Made by a program: the position numbers and the translations under genes. This document shows positions 17,041 to 25,485 of a stretch of DNA of 64,000 nt, one piece after another. The stretch's first letter is position 1, and each line of letters begins with the position of its first letter. The notes below the pieces were generated by a model. The model was not told where the DNA came from. It was given only the letters and a program-made list of their open reading frames with translations, and did no database searches. Source of the stretch: Microbacterium sp. (GTDB lineage Bacteria; Actinomycetota; Actinomycetes; Actinomycetales; Microbacteriaceae); the NCBI GenBank assembly GCA_017306415.1, contig JAFKIL010000001.1, positions 930,001-994,000 of the forward strand. Direction: 5' to 3'.

Positions 17041-18222
17041 ATGAAGAAGCTCGCAGCCGGATTCGTCGCCCTGGTCCTCGCGGGACCCGCCGCGCTGATG
17101 CTGATGGTCGCGGTGCTCGCCAACCCCTCCGCGGTCGCGGCCTGCACCACCGGCACCCTCAATGTCGGCCCGGTGCCGGACTCGCTGACCGCGACCACCA
17201 AGGACGGCACCACGGTCACGCTGGACAAGACCCAGCTCACCCACGCCGCGACGATCGTCACCGTTGCCGGCCAGGTCAACGGGGTCGGACGGCCGGGCGC
17301 GGTCATCGCGATCATGGCCGCGCTCACCGAGTCCTCGCTGCGGATGCTCGCCAACACTTCGGCCTACCCGGACTCCGCGAGCTATCCCAACGACGGCAAC
17401 GGCGGCGATCACGACAGCCTGGGAATGTTCCAGATGCGGCCGCAGTCGGGATGGGGCACGGTCGCGCAGTTGATGGACCCGGTGTATCAGGCCAAGGCGT
17501 TCTTCGGCGGACCCACCGGACCCAACTACCCGAGCCCCAGGGGGCTGCTCGACATCCCCGGCTGGCAGAGCATGGACCCCGGCCAAGCCGCCCAATCCGT
17601 CGAGGTGTCCGCGTACCCGGACCGGTATCAGAACTACCAGCCCGTCGCCGAAGCCATCATCACCGCGCTCACCCAAGCCGGTGACAACGGCGCTGGCGGC
17701 GGCTCGCCGGCACCCTCCGACCTACCTGCGGCGACCCAGATCGTCTTCCCGCTCCCCGAGGGGACGTGGGTGAAGACCAGCCCGTTCGGCCCGCGCGTCG
17801 ACCCGATCACCGGCGCCCAAGGCTTCCACACCGGCACCGACTACGCCGCCCCGCTCGGCACCCCGATCCTGGCGATCGCCGCAGGTCAGGTCACAGTCGC
17901 CGGCCCCGCCGCGGGTTACGGGAACCTCATCGTGATCGAGCACAACATCGGCGGCCAGGTCGTCGCCTCGGCCTACGGGCACGAGGAACGCCTCTACGTG
18001 AAGGTCGGGGACCTGGTGACCGCCGGGCAGCACATCGCCGATGTCGGCACCGAGGGCCACTCCACCGGCCCGCACCTGCACTTCGAGATACGCCCCGGCG
18101 GCACCAACGCCACCGCCGTCGACTCCGACGCCTGGCTCAAAGCCCACGACGCGCAAGGCATCAGCGGCGCCGACGCCACGCCGGCGCTCTGCTCTGCCGG
18201 CGGCGGAGAAGGGAGCTCGTGA
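17041..18222 (+). CDS. Secreted bifunctional cell-wall hydrolase (lysozyme-like plus M23 peptidase)
   Basis: A 393-residue protein with a signal peptide (LAAGFVALVLAGPAALMLMV). Residues about 75-200 resemble a transglycosylase/lysozyme-type domain (AALTESSLRMLANTS, GMFQMRPQSGWG). Residues about 240-375 are an M23/LytM peptidase with the zinc motifs HTGTDYA and HLHFEI. Such enzymes open the peptidoglycan for the transfer channel in Gram-positive conjugation. ATG 17041 directly follows an in-frame GTG at 17038. The stop overlaps the ATG of the pilin-like gene. Confidence 0.88.
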   Translation: MKKLAAGFVALVLAGPAALMLMVAVLANPSAVAACTTGTLNVGPVPDSLTATTKDGTTVTLDKTQLTHAATIVTVAGQVNGVGRPGAVIAIMAALTESSLRMLANTSAYPDSASYPNDGNGGDHDSLGMFQMRPQSGWGTVAQLMDPVYQAKAFFGGPTGPNYPSPRGLLDIPGWQSMDPGQAAQSVEVSAYPDRYQNYQPVAEAIITALTQAGDNGAGGGSPAPSDLPAATQIVFPLPEGTWVKTSPFGPRVDPITGAQGFHTGTDYAAPLGTPILAIAAGQVTVAGPAAGYGNLIVIEHNIGGQVVASAYGHEERLYVKVGDLVTAGQHIADVGTEGHSTGPHLHFEIRPGGTNATAVDSDAWLKAHDAQGISGADATPALCSAGGGEGSS

Positions 18223-18527
18223 TGATCCGTCCGATCCTTCTGCTGGCGCTCGCGCCGATGGCCTCGGTGTTCCCCAACTTCGGCGCCCTGGACGGCGCCG
18301 GCCAGCTCAAAGCGGTGATCGGCGCCCTGCTGACCATCGTGCTCATCATCGCCGTGCTCATGCTCATCGTCTGCGCCGCCGCCTGGGCCGTCTCCTCCGC
18401 GCACGGCAACTACCAGGCCGCGACCAAGGCCCGCACCGGCCTGTTCGTCGCCCTCGGCGCCGCAGCCCTCGCCGGAGCTGGGGTGGCCTGGATGAACTTC
18501 CTCCTCGGCGTAGGCGCCACCCTGTAA
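18222..18527 (+). CDS. DUF6112-like small membrane protein, pilin/VirB2-like (copy 1)
   Basis: A 101-residue protein with a signal-like N-terminus and two membrane helices (ALLTIVLIIAVLMLIVCAAAW and LFVALGAAALAGAGVAWMNFLL). It is a clear paralogue of the gene at 18689: both have a QLK/RxxxGA helix, a short polar loop with SxxxxNxxxAxKxRxG and a second helix ending in MNF/INF. The two-helix hairpin and position next to the VirB6-like gene suggest the VirB2/TrbC-type major channel or pilus subunit. ATG 18222 overlaps the previous stop. Confidence 0.78.
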   Translation: MIRPILLLALAPMASVFPNFGALDGAGQLKAVIGALLTIVLIIAVLMLIVCAAAWAVSSAHGNYQAATKARTGLFVALGAAALAGAGVAWMNFLLGVGATL

Positions 18528-18547
18528 CGACGGCTTCACCTCGACAA

Positions 18548-18583
18548 CCAGCGGCCCGGCGGGACATCCCGCCGGGCCGCTGG
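18548..18583. terminator. Perfect 16-base hairpin between the two pilin-like genes
   Basis: Arms CCAGCGGCCCGGCGGG (18548-18563) and CCCGCCGGGCCGCTGG (18568-18583) with a four-base loop ACAT, flanked by a further TCGACA...TGTCGA pair. It is the most stable-looking hairpin in the backbone. It could be an attenuator that sets different mRNA levels before and after it, or a stabiliser of the upstream transcript's 3' end. Confidence 0.75.
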
Positions 18584-18638
18584 CATGTGTCGAGCGTGAG
18601 GACTGAGACGGGCGTGGGGCGCCGCCGTGGGGAGGCGG

Positions 18639-18650
18639 GGCGCACCTGCC
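18639..18650 (+). promoter_or_regulatory. Recurrent backbone motif GGCGCACCTGCC (copy 2)
   Basis: GGCGCACCTGCC followed by AGGC, 38 bases before the ATG at 18689 and after the hairpin at 18548-18583. It would suit a promoter-proximal protein site for a second transcription unit starting at the second pilin-like gene. Confidence 0.4.
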
Positions 18651-18688
18651 AGGCGAAACCCGTCCCTCGGTTGAAGGAGCCCAAGCCC

Positions 18689-19033
18689 ATGTTGTCCGTC
18701 CTCTCGCCCGTGTCCTCCGTGCTGAGCCTGGCCGTCGCCGCTGTGCCCGCCATCGTCCCGATGGACATCAACATCCCGCCGAACAGCAACGGCCTGCCCG
18801 GCATCGACCAGCTCCGCACGATCGTCGGCGCGGTCATGACGGTCGGCCTGATCCTCTCCGTCCTCGCCTTGATCGTCGCAGCGGTCGTGTGGGGCTTCGG
18901 CGCCAACTCCTCCAACCCGCACCTCGCCAGCCGGGGGAAGTTCGGTGTCCTCGTCTCCTGCGGTGCCGCGATCATCTGCGGCGCCGCGGTGACGCTCATC
19001 AACTTCTTCTGGAACGTCGGCCAGTCCGTCTGA
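18689..19033 (+). CDS. DUF6112-like small membrane protein, pilin/VirB2-like (copy 2)
   Basis: A 114-residue paralogue of the preceding gene, with an N-terminal signal-like segment (LSVLSPVSSVLSLAVAAVPA) and two membrane helices (GAVMTVGLILSVLALIVAAVVW, LVSCGAAIICGAAVTLINFFW). GAAGGAG lies upstream of the ATG. It probably forms or modifies the transfer channel. It is separated from copy 1 by a strong hairpin and a copy of the recurrent motif, so it may be expressed independently. Confidence 0.78.
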   Translation: MLSVLSPVSSVLSLAVAAVPAIVPMDINIPPNSNGLPGIDQLRTIVGAVMTVGLILSVLALIVAAVVWGFGANSSNPHLASRGKFGVLVSCGAAIICGAAVTLINFFWNVGQSV

Positions 19034-19072
19034 CCCGCCCGGACTACTCGGAAACCTCGGAAGGAGCCTGGG

Positions 19073-20512
19073 ATGGGTGTCTGCGATGTGCCGGTCATCT
19101 CCACCGTCTGCAATGTCGCCGGGGACGCGGCTGCTTCGCTGGTGACGGCGCCGTTCGACTGGCTGGCTCAGGCGATGGGCGGGGCCGCGTCCTGGCTGTT
19201 CCAGGAGGTCTGGACGGTCTTCGACTCCACCACCGCCGTCGATGTCACCTCGGCCGGCTATGTCGGGGTCTACAACATCCTGTTCGGGATCGCGGTCTTC
19301 GTGATGCTGCTGTTCTTCTGCCTCCAACTCATCACCGGACTAATACACCGCGACCCCTCCGCCTTGAGCAGAGCCGCGTTGGGGCTGGCGAAATCAGTGC
19401 TCGGCTCCTTCGTGCTGCTGACCCTGACGGGGCTGTTGTTGGAGATCACCGACGAGCTGTGCGTGGGGATTGTGCAGGCCACCGGCAACACCATGTCCGG
19501 CATGGGCGACCGGATCGCCCTGCTCGCCGCAGGGTTCGCCGCGATCAACCTGAGCGCGCCCGGTGCCGGGGCGATCCTGACGATCTTCCTCGCGGGCCTG
19601 GCGATCACGGCGGCCTGCATCGTCTGGTTCTCCCTGCTCATCCGGAAGGCGCTGCTGCTGGTGGCGATCGTGTTCGGCCCGGTCGCACTGGCCGGATCGA
19701 GTTGGGATGCCACCCGCGGGTGGCTGTCCAAGTGGGCCTCCTTCGTGATCGCCCTGATCGTCTCCAAGCTCGTCCTCGTCGTGATCTTCCTGGTCGCGAT
19801 AACCCAGGTCTCCGCGCCGATCAACGCAGACCTGACCTCGGTCAGCCAGCCCATCGCCGGGGTCGCGCTCATGTTCATCGCCGCATTCGCCCCATACATC
19901 AGCTACAAGTTCCTGCACTTCGCCGGCTTCGACATGTACCACGCCATGAGCGCGGAGCAGGAGGCCAAGCAGTCCCTCAACCGGCCCGTCCCGATCCCAT
20001 CCCGGCCAGGCGGGGCCGACACCGCGAAGAAAGTCCTTGATGGCAGCGGCTCCGGTTCGGGGTCCGGTGCGCCGCCGCCTCCGACCGGTGGCGGCGGTGG
20101 TGCAGCGACCAGCGGTGGTGCAGCGGCCGGCGGCTCGGGCGCGGCCGCTGGAGCCTCCGGCGGCGGTGCTGCCGCAGGCGGAGGCGCCGCTGCGGGCGGC
20201 GGCGCGGCGGCCGGTGCTGCTGCCGGACCGATCGGCGCTGCCGCAGTCGCAGCTGCGGCCGTGGTCAAGTCGGCTGCGACAGCCGGCCCCAAAGCCGGGG
20301 CTGCAGTCGGAGGCGCCGCCGAGGGCCACGCCGCAGCCGCCAGCGAGCAGTCCACACCTCCTCCTCCCGGCACGCCCACCCCAAGCGCGCCAGCGACCCC
20401 GCCCACACCCTCAACCGCGTCACCGGCTGCATCCGCACCGCCGGCTCAGCGCACCCCGCCGCCCGCGCCGCAGACCCCGCCGCCAGCCTCACCGAGCACG
20501 TCGAAGGAGTGA
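19073..20512 (+). CDS. VirB6/TrbL-like polytopic transfer protein with low-complexity tail
   Basis: A 479-residue protein. The first 300 residues carry about six membrane helices (for example ILFGIAVFVMLLFFCLQLITGL and KALLLVAIVFGPVALAG) and resemble TrbL/VirB6 inner-membrane channel proteins. From about residue 325 the chain is glycine/alanine-rich, then proline/threonine-rich, and is probably disordered; this tail is encoded by 20,040-20,510. It sits between the pilin-like and SCO6880 genes, the usual order in actinobacterial ICEs. GGAAGGAG precedes the ATG. Confidence 0.8.
   Translation: MGVCDVPVISTVCNVAGDAAASLVTAPFDWLAQAMGGAASWLFQEVWTVFDSTTAVDVTSAGYVGVYNILFGIAVFVMLLFFCLQLITGLIHRDPSALSRAALGLAKSVLGSFVLLTLTGLLLEITDELCVGIVQATGNTMSGMGDRIALLAAGFAAINLSAPGAGAILTIFLAGLAITAACIVWFSLLIRKALLLVAIVFGPVALAGSSWDATRGWLSKWASFVIALIVSKLVLVVIFLVAITQVSAPINADLTSVSQPIAGVALMFIAAFAPYISYKFLHFAGFDMYHAMSAEQEAKQSLNRPVPIPSRPGGADTAKKVLDGSGSGSGSGAPPPPTGGGGGAATSGGAAAGGSGAAAGASGGGAAAGGGAAAGGGAAAGAAAGPIGAAAVAAAAVVKSAATAGPKAGAAVGGAAEGHAAAASEQSTPPPPGTPTPSAPATPPTPSTASPAASAPPAQRTPPPAPQTPPPASPSTSKE
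20046..20345 (+). repeat. Low-complexity Gly/Ala-coding repeats
   Basis: Imperfect short repeats such as GGTGGTGCAGCG and GGCGGCGGTGCTGCC encode the glycine/alanine tail of the VirB6-like protein. The tract is likely to vary in length between strains by slippage. It has no independent function that I can see. Confidence 0.6.
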
Positions 20513-20519
20513 ACCCGTC

Positions 20520-21986
20520 ATGACCAGAGCCGACACCGACTCCTCGGCCTACCCGCTGCGTCCTGTGCAGTTCTCCCGCCTCACCAAGCGGGGCATCCTG
20601 CTCGGACTGTCCCTGCCGCAGCTCGTCGTCTTGGGCCTGGCGGTGCTGCTCGTGGTCGCCGGCCTCTATCTGGACGGCGGCGAGGGACTCGCGTACACGT
20701 CGCCCGTGTGGGCGCCGTGTGCCCTACTGGCCGCGATCCCGGTCAGCGGCAGGAAGCTCATCGAATGGGTGCCCGTGGTCGCCCGATGGGTGTGGCGCTC
20801 CTACCTCGGGCAGCTCATCGCCCGCCGCCGCATCATCAAGCCCCGCTCGGCTGGAACCCTCGCCCTGCCCGGCGACGCGGCGGCGCTGCGGGAATGGGAG
20901 GACCCCGAGACCGGGGCGGCGATGATCCACGACCCGCACGCCCAGACCCTCACCGCGATCCTCGGCCTCTCCCACCCCGCCTTCGTCTTGCTCGATCCGG
21001 GCGAGCAGCAGCGCCGCGTCTCCGGCTGGGGTCGTGTCCTCGCCACGACGTGCCGGTCGGGGAGGATCGCCCGCATCCAGGTCTGTGAGCGGACCCTGCC
21101 CGACTCTGGCACCGGGCTGGCGGAGTGGTGGCGCACCCACGGCACCGACGACGGCTCCTGGGCCGCGACCACTTATCGCGAGCTCATCGACCGCGCCGGC
21201 CCCGCCGGCGAACGCCACGCCACCACCATCAGCCTCGCCCTGGACATGAAGGCCGCCTCCCGGCAGATACGCACCTCCGGCGGCGGGATGCGCGGAGCCG
21301 CCGCGGTGCTGCGCCAGGAGATGACCACCCTCCTCACCGCGCTCCGCGCCGCCGAGCTGACCTCGACCGGATGGCTCACCCCCGGCGAGGTCGCCGTCAT
21401 CCTGCGCTCGGCCTACGACCCGGCCGCCGGCCCCGCGCTGGAACGACACGGCACCCTCGGACGCGACCTCGCCACCGCCGGCCCGGTCGCGGTCACCGAG
21501 ACCTGGGAGCGGCTGCGCTCAGACTCCGCCTTCCACGCCGTGCTGTGGATCAGCGAATGGCCGCGCTCCCAGGTGTATCCGGGGTTCCTCGGCCCGCTGG
21601 TGCTGTCCAACGGAATCCTGCGCACCCTCGCCCTGCACTACACGCCCGTCCGGGCGGACCAGGCCGCCAGGGACCTGCGGAAGAAGAAGACCGAGCTCAT
21701 CTCCGACGCCGCGCAGCGGCGCAAGATCGGCCAGATCGAGGACGCCTCCCAAACCGCCGAGTACGAGGACGTGTTGCAGCAGGAGGCCGACCTGACCGCC
21801 GGGCACGGCGTCCTGCGCGTCTCCGGCCTCCTCTCGGTCTCCGCGCCTACCACCGACGACCTCGACGGCGCCGTGGCGGCGATCGAGCAGGCCGCCATCC
21901 AAGCAAGCTGCGAGACCCGCCGACTCGTCGGCCAGCAAGCCCAGGCGTTCACCGCCGCCGCCCTGCCTCTATGCCGCACCGTCTGA
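20520..21986 (+). CDS. SCO6880-family transfer protein (VirB3/VirB4 N-terminal-like)
   Basis: A 488-residue protein with two membrane helices near the N-terminus (ILLGLSLPQLVVLGLAVLLVVAGL and VWAPCALLAAIPV), then a long soluble domain. It resembles the SCO6880 family of actinobacterial ICEs, in which a PrgI/VirB3-like membrane part is followed by the non-catalytic N-terminal domain of VirB4. No Walker A is present; the ATPase domain is a separate gene (23438). ATG 20520 is chosen because the frame upstream is only antisense-like extension inside the previous gene. Confidence 0.78.
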   Translation: MTRADTDSSAYPLRPVQFSRLTKRGILLGLSLPQLVVLGLAVLLVVAGLYLDGGEGLAYTSPVWAPCALLAAIPVSGRKLIEWVPVVARWVWRSYLGQLIARRRIIKPRSAGTLALPGDAAALREWEDPETGAAMIHDPHAQTLTAILGLSHPAFVLLDPGEQQRRVSGWGRVLATTCRSGRIARIQVCERTLPDSGTGLAEWWRTHGTDDGSWAATTYRELIDRAGPAGERHATTISLALDMKAASRQIRTSGGGMRGAAAVLRQEMTTLLTALRAAELTSTGWLTPGEVAVILRSAYDPAAGPALERHGTLGRDLATAGPVAVTETWERLRSDSAFHAVLWISEWPRSQVYPGFLGPLVLSNGILRTLALHYTPVRADQAARDLRKKKTELISDAAQRRKIGQIEDASQTAEYEDVLQQEADLTAGHGVLRVSGLLSVSAPTTDDLDGAVAAIEQAAIQASCETRRLVGQQAQAFTAAALPLCRTV

Positions 21987-22012
21987 GGAATTTGAGCCGT
22001 GCGGATGCGGTC

Positions 22013-22024
22013 GGCGCACCTGTC
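22013..22024 (+). promoter_or_regulatory. Recurrent backbone motif GGCGCACCTGTC (copy 3)
   Basis: GGCGCACCTGTC followed by AGGC, 48 bases before the ATG at 22073, in a short intergenic gap after the SCO6880 gene. Confidence 0.4.
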
Positions 22025-22072
22025 AGGCACCCCGGACTCGCCGGGGAAGCCTGAGCGGTGAGGAGCCCGATC

Positions 22073-22555
22073 ATGCCGACCTTCGATGACCCCCAAGCTG
22101 ACGCCGCCGAAGCCTCGGCGGCGCTGCGGGGCCTGGCCCACGCCACCCGCACCTTCTCCGACCCGGCCGACACCTACCCGGTGATCGGCGATCTGCTCGC
22201 CGGGGTCCGGTCGCTGCGGCAGGTGCTCGACCAACTGGCCGGCGCCCACATCGCCCACCGTGCCCGAGCGCACGACGACAACGGCAACCAGCTCGCCGGG
22301 GCGAGCTCGGCTCTCGCGGCGGCCGACGAGCTGCACCAGGCCGCCACCCTCCTCGACACCGTGGAATGGCGACTCGACTCCGCCGCCCAGCACTCCGGCC
22401 GCATCGCCTGGCACCCCGCACCCGCTCGCCGGGAGCCCTCACCCGCGATGGACCGGCTCGCCGCCAGGCTCGGTGCACCGCCCGATCCATTCCGCACCGA
22501 CCCGTTCGCGCGCACCCCTCACGGTCCACACGGCAGCAAGGGGCCGTCACTGTGA
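22073..22555 (+). CDS. Hypothetical ICE protein
   Basis: A 160-residue soluble, mainly helical protein (ASAALRGLAHATRTFSD, QVLDQLAGAHIAHRARAHD) with a proline-rich C-terminus. It has no family I recognise. GAGGAG lies upstream of the ATG at 22073. It lies between two type IV secretion ATPase-related genes and is preceded by the recurrent GGCGCACCTGTC motif, so a role in transfer or its control is likely. Confidence 0.65.
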   Translation: MPTFDDPQADAAEASAALRGLAHATRTFSDPADTYPVIGDLLAGVRSLRQVLDQLAGAHIAHRARAHDDNGNQLAGASSALAAADELHQAATLLDTVEWRLDSAAQHSGRIAWHPAPARREPSPAMDRLAARLGAPPDPFRTDPFARTPHGPHGSKGPSL

Positions 22556-22579
22556 ACGAGGGCGCGACTTGGGCCGAGC

Positions 22580-22591
22580 AGCGCACCTGTC
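22580..22591 (+). promoter_or_regulatory. Recurrent backbone motif AGCGCACCTGTC (copy 4)
   Basis: AGCGCACCTGTC followed by GGGC, only five bases before the ATG at 22596. The short distance argues against a simple ribosome binding or far-upstream role and fits a repressor or leaderless-promoter element. Confidence 0.4.
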
Positions 22592-22595
22592 GGGC

Positions 22596-23441
22596 ATGGA
22601 CACCACAGACAGCACCCCCGCAAGTGATGACGCTGGCATTGTGCGCACGACCGCCGAGGCCGGCTCGCTCACGCTGACGGTCTGGCTCGACGAGCCGCTG
22701 GGCGAGCACCAGCGCTACGCCTACCGCGTCCACGACACCGCGACCGGGCACAACGTCGAGGGCCGTGATCTGTTCACCGGCGCCGGCGCCCCGGTCGAAC
22801 CGGGCCGCGCGATCCGCGAGCTCGCCGGGTTCCTCTCGGCTTCGGGCGAGGCCCGCCAGTTCGCGATCGACAACCCCGGCCTCACGCCGGAGAATGCCGG
22901 ACTGTTCCCCGAAGACGTCGCCGAGGCCGCGCGAGCGAACCTTGACGCGCTCACCCTCCTGGCCGAGCACGGACCCCAACCTGACCAGTCCGAGCCACCG
23001 CAGGAAGGCCGACTGGCGCGGCGGTGGGTCAGTGTCGTGTTCCTCCAAGGCGCCGAGGCCGACGAGGTTTTGGACCTGCTCGACCGCGACGGCCCGGACG
23101 CGGCAATCGAGCACCTGGCCGGCTACGACTACGGCGAGGACACCGCGCAGGCCGCGCTCGAGAACGGGTACGTCTACGACACCCCGCCGACCGGGATGCT
23201 CGACCGCACCGCGAGCAGCGACGTCTACACGCTGGTCTACAGCCCCTTCCTGGGCCACCTGAACCTGCTGCGCGAGTACGACGCCGTGCCCGATCCCGCG
23301 CTGCTCGGCATCGACAACACCCCGGCCCCGGAACCCGAGGCTCGACCAGACGCGACAGCGCAGACCCGGCGGGAGAAGGCGCCCGACTGGTTCGCCGGCC
23401 CGACCCGGACACCGCGGGCCGGCCGGGGGCTTTCGCTGTGA
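22596..23441 (+). CDS. Hypothetical ICE protein
   Basis: A 281-residue acidic soluble protein with no recognised family. It has two regions that could be separate domains: residues about 20-115 (LTLTVWLDEPLGEHQRYAYR, RAIRELAGFLSA) and about 140-245 (WVSVVFLQGAEADEVLDLLD, IEHLAGYDYGEDTAQ). ATG 22596 has no clear ribosome binding site and may be leaderless. Its stop overlaps the GTG of the VirB4-like gene by four bases, which ties it to the transfer machinery. Confidence 0.65.
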   Translation: MDTTDSTPASDDAGIVRTTAEAGSLTLTVWLDEPLGEHQRYAYRVHDTATGHNVEGRDLFTGAGAPVEPGRAIRELAGFLSASGEARQFAIDNPGLTPENAGLFPEDVAEAARANLDALTLLAEHGPQPDQSEPPQEGRLARRWVSVVFLQGAEADEVLDLLDRDGPDAAIEHLAGYDYGEDTAQAALENGYVYDTPPTGMLDRTASSDVYTLVYSPFLGHLNLLREYDAVPDPALLGIDNTPAPEPEARPDATAQTRREKAPDWFAGPTRTPRAGRGLSL

Positions 23442-24955
23442 CCGGCAGCGAGGACGGGCGGCTGCACACGGCGGTGCTGGTCGGCCCGGAAGGTGAGCGG
23501 CGCAAACACCGCAAGGCCCGCCGGCAGGCGGCCGCGAAGGTGGAGGCCGACGCACGTCAGGCCAAGCGCGCCGCGACCAAGGCGAAGTGGGAGGCCGAGC
23601 AGGCCGAGCGCAGGGCGACGACCTACCTGCCCGCCACCGGTGAGCCCGGCCCGGCGGCATTGCGGACGCCGGGCCGGTTCCGGCTCCCCAAGCACCAGGA
23701 CACGTCCGCGACCCTGGCCGGGCAGTATCCCTTCCTGGCCGAAGGCGGACTCGGCAGCTCGGGCGTGTTCGTCGGGCAAGACCTCTACAGCGGTGGCTCG
23801 TTCGTCTACGACCCCTGGGTTTTGTATCAGCGCGGGGTCATCACCGCCCCCAACATCGTCCTAGCCGGCATCGTCGGCTCCGGTAAGTCGAGCCTGGCGA
23901 AGTCCCTCTACACCAGGTCCCTGCCCTTCGGGCGCAGGGTCTACGTCCCCGGTGACCCGAAGGGTGAGCACACCCCGGTCGCGGAAGCGGTCGGCGGCCG
24001 GGCGATCGTGCTCGGCCACGGCCTACGCAACAGATTGAATCCGCTCGATGAAGGACACCGACCTTCCTCGGTCTCGGATGCCGAGTGGGCCACCCAGGTC
24101 GCCTCCCGGCGCCGCGATCTGATCGGCGCGCTCGCAGAGACCGTGCTGGACCGGCCGCTGTCGCCGTTGGAGCACACGGCCGTCGACCTCGCCCTGACCG
24201 ATGCGGTGCGGTCGGCGGAGGTGCCGATCCTGCCGATGGTCGTCGACCGCATCCTGACCCCGGACCCCGCCGACAACCAGGACGGCCGGCTAGCCGAAGA
24301 CGGCCGTCTCGTTGGCCATGCGCTGCGCCGACTCGTGGCCGGCGACTTGCAAGGCCTGTTCGACGGTCCCTCGACGGTCCGGTTCGACCCGTCGCTGCCA
24401 ATGGTGAGCCTCGACCTGTCCCGCGTCGCCGAGAACTCCACGCTCATCTCCGTCCTGATGACCTGCTCCAGCGCGTGGATGGAATCGGCCCTGTCCGACC
24501 CGGACGGCGGGCAGCGGTTCGTCGTCTACGACGAGGCATGGCGCCTGATGCAGTACCCGGCCCTGCTGCGCCGGATGGACGCGCAATGGCGGATGAGTAG
24601 GCACTACGGCATCGCCAACATGCTCATCTTCCACAAGCTCTCCGACCTGGACAACGTGGGCGACCAGGGCTCCGCGATGCGCGCGCTCGCCTCCTCGCTA
24701 CTGGCGAACGCCGAGACCAGAGTGGTCTACCGGCAAGAGCCCGACCAGCTCGGCACCACCGCCCAAGCTCTCGGGCTCACCGGCACCGAGCAGAAGCTCC
24801 TCCCCGGCCTCGGCACCGGGCAAGGACTCTGGCGCATCAAAGACCGCTCCTTCATCGTGCAGCACCAGCTCCACCCCGCCGAGCTCGCGGCCTTCGACAC
24901 CACCGGTCGCATGACCGAAGAACCCCGTAAGTTCACGATTCCTGAAGTCGGTTGA
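23438..24955 (+). CDS. VirB4-like conjugation ATPase (C-terminal ATPase part)
   Basis: A 505-residue protein. A charged coiled-coil N-terminus (about 18-60) is followed by a RecA-like ATPase with Walker A GIVGSGKSS (144-152), Walker B FVVYDEAW and a late MLIFHKLSDL segment, typical of VirB4/TraC. It powers assembly of the transfer channel. With the SCO6880 protein it reconstitutes the two halves of a VirB4. GTG 23438 overlaps the preceding stop. A hairpin (24960-25010) follows, after which the cargo begins. Confidence 0.88.
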   Translation: MTGSEDGRLHTAVLVGPEGERRKHRKARRQAAAKVEADARQAKRAATKAKWEAEQAERRATTYLPATGEPGPAALRTPGRFRLPKHQDTSATLAGQYPFLAEGGLGSSGVFVGQDLYSGGSFVYDPWVLYQRGVITAPNIVLAGIVGSGKSSLAKSLYTRSLPFGRRVYVPGDPKGEHTPVAEAVGGRAIVLGHGLRNRLNPLDEGHRPSSVSDAEWATQVASRRRDLIGALAETVLDRPLSPLEHTAVDLALTDAVRSAEVPILPMVVDRILTPDPADNQDGRLAEDGRLVGHALRRLVAGDLQGLFDGPSTVRFDPSLPMVSLDLSRVAENSTLISVLMTCSSAWMESALSDPDGGQRFVVYDEAWRLMQYPALLRRMDAQWRMSRHYGIANMLIFHKLSDLDNVGDQGSAMRALASSLLANAETRVVYRQEPDQLGTTAQALGLTGTEQKLLPGLGTGQGLWRIKDRSFIVQHQLHPAELAAFDTTGRMTEEPRKFTIPEVG

Positions 24956-24959
24956 TGCA

Positions 24960-25010
24960 GGAACTCACGGCATGAGGGCCTGGTTCAGGGTATCTGGGGC
25001 CGTGAGTTCC
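24960..25010. terminator. Hairpin at the end of the type IV secretion operon
   Basis: GGAACTCACGGC (24960-24971) and GCCGTGAGTTCC (24999-25010) form a perfect 12-base inverted repeat with a 27-base loop, starting five bases after the VirB4-like stop. It marks the junction between backbone and metal cargo. Confidence 0.6.
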
Positions 25011-25114
25011 GTGGCTTGTAGGGGGGTGATGGTTGTGTCGATGCGGACGGCAGGATCGGCGGGCTGTGCAAGACCGTGATCGGCGTGGGGCTCAGATACG
25101 TCAGCGCCTGCTGT

Positions 25115-25136
25115 ATAGTCATCTCATGCTGACTAT
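25115..25136. promoter_or_regulatory. CmtR operator overlapping the cmtR start
   Basis: ATAGTCA (25115-25121) and TGACTAT (25130-25136) form a perfect seven-base inverted repeat around the ATG at 25126. TATAGT (25114-25119) works as -10, six bases before the ATG, so the mRNA is leaderless and the repressor would cover its own promoter. Confidence 0.65.
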
Positions 25137-25485
25137 TGCTTCGCGGTTGGATGTGATGAACCGGCTGGGCCGGGCGATGGCCGACCCGACCCGGTCGCGG
25201 ATTCTGATGACACTGCTGGACGGGCCGAGCTATCCGGCGGTGCTGTCGCGGAGTCTGGAACTGACCCGATCGAACGTGTCGAACCATCTGGCGTGTCTGC
25301 GGGACTGTGGGATCGTGGTGGCCGAGCCGGAGGGCCGCCAGACGCGTTACGAGATCGCCGACCCGCACCTGGCCGCCGCGCTGGATGCGCTGGTGGAGGT
25401 CACGCTGGCTGTGGACGAGAACGCGCCGTGCATCGACCCGGCGTGCTCGGTCGTCGGCTGCTGCGAGCCGGGAGCGATCGCGTGA
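25126..25485 (+). CDS. cmtR: CmtR-type Cd(II)/Pb(II)-sensing ArsR repressor
   Basis: A 119-residue winged-helix repressor. Cysteines at 57, 61 and 102 match in position the Cys57, Cys61 and Cys102 that bind Cd/Pb in M. tuberculosis CmtR, including the HLACLRDCGIV context. Further cysteines near the end (C107, C112, C113) are extra. It should repress the downstream P-type ATPase and release DNA when Cd or Pb is bound. The ATG at 25126 is chosen from this alignment and the adjacent -10 box. It overlaps the pump gene by four bases. Confidence 0.92.
   Translation: MLTIASRLDVMNRLGRAMADPTRSRILMTLLDGPSYPAVLSRSLELTRSNVSNHLACLRDCGIVVAEPEGRQTRYEIADPHLAAALDALVEVTLAVDENAPCIDPACSVVGCCEPGAIA

Noticed and set aside
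20046-20345. Tandem repeat locus or CRISPR-like array
   Set aside because: The repeats are codon-level Gly/Ala repeats inside the VirB6-like gene, irregular in length.
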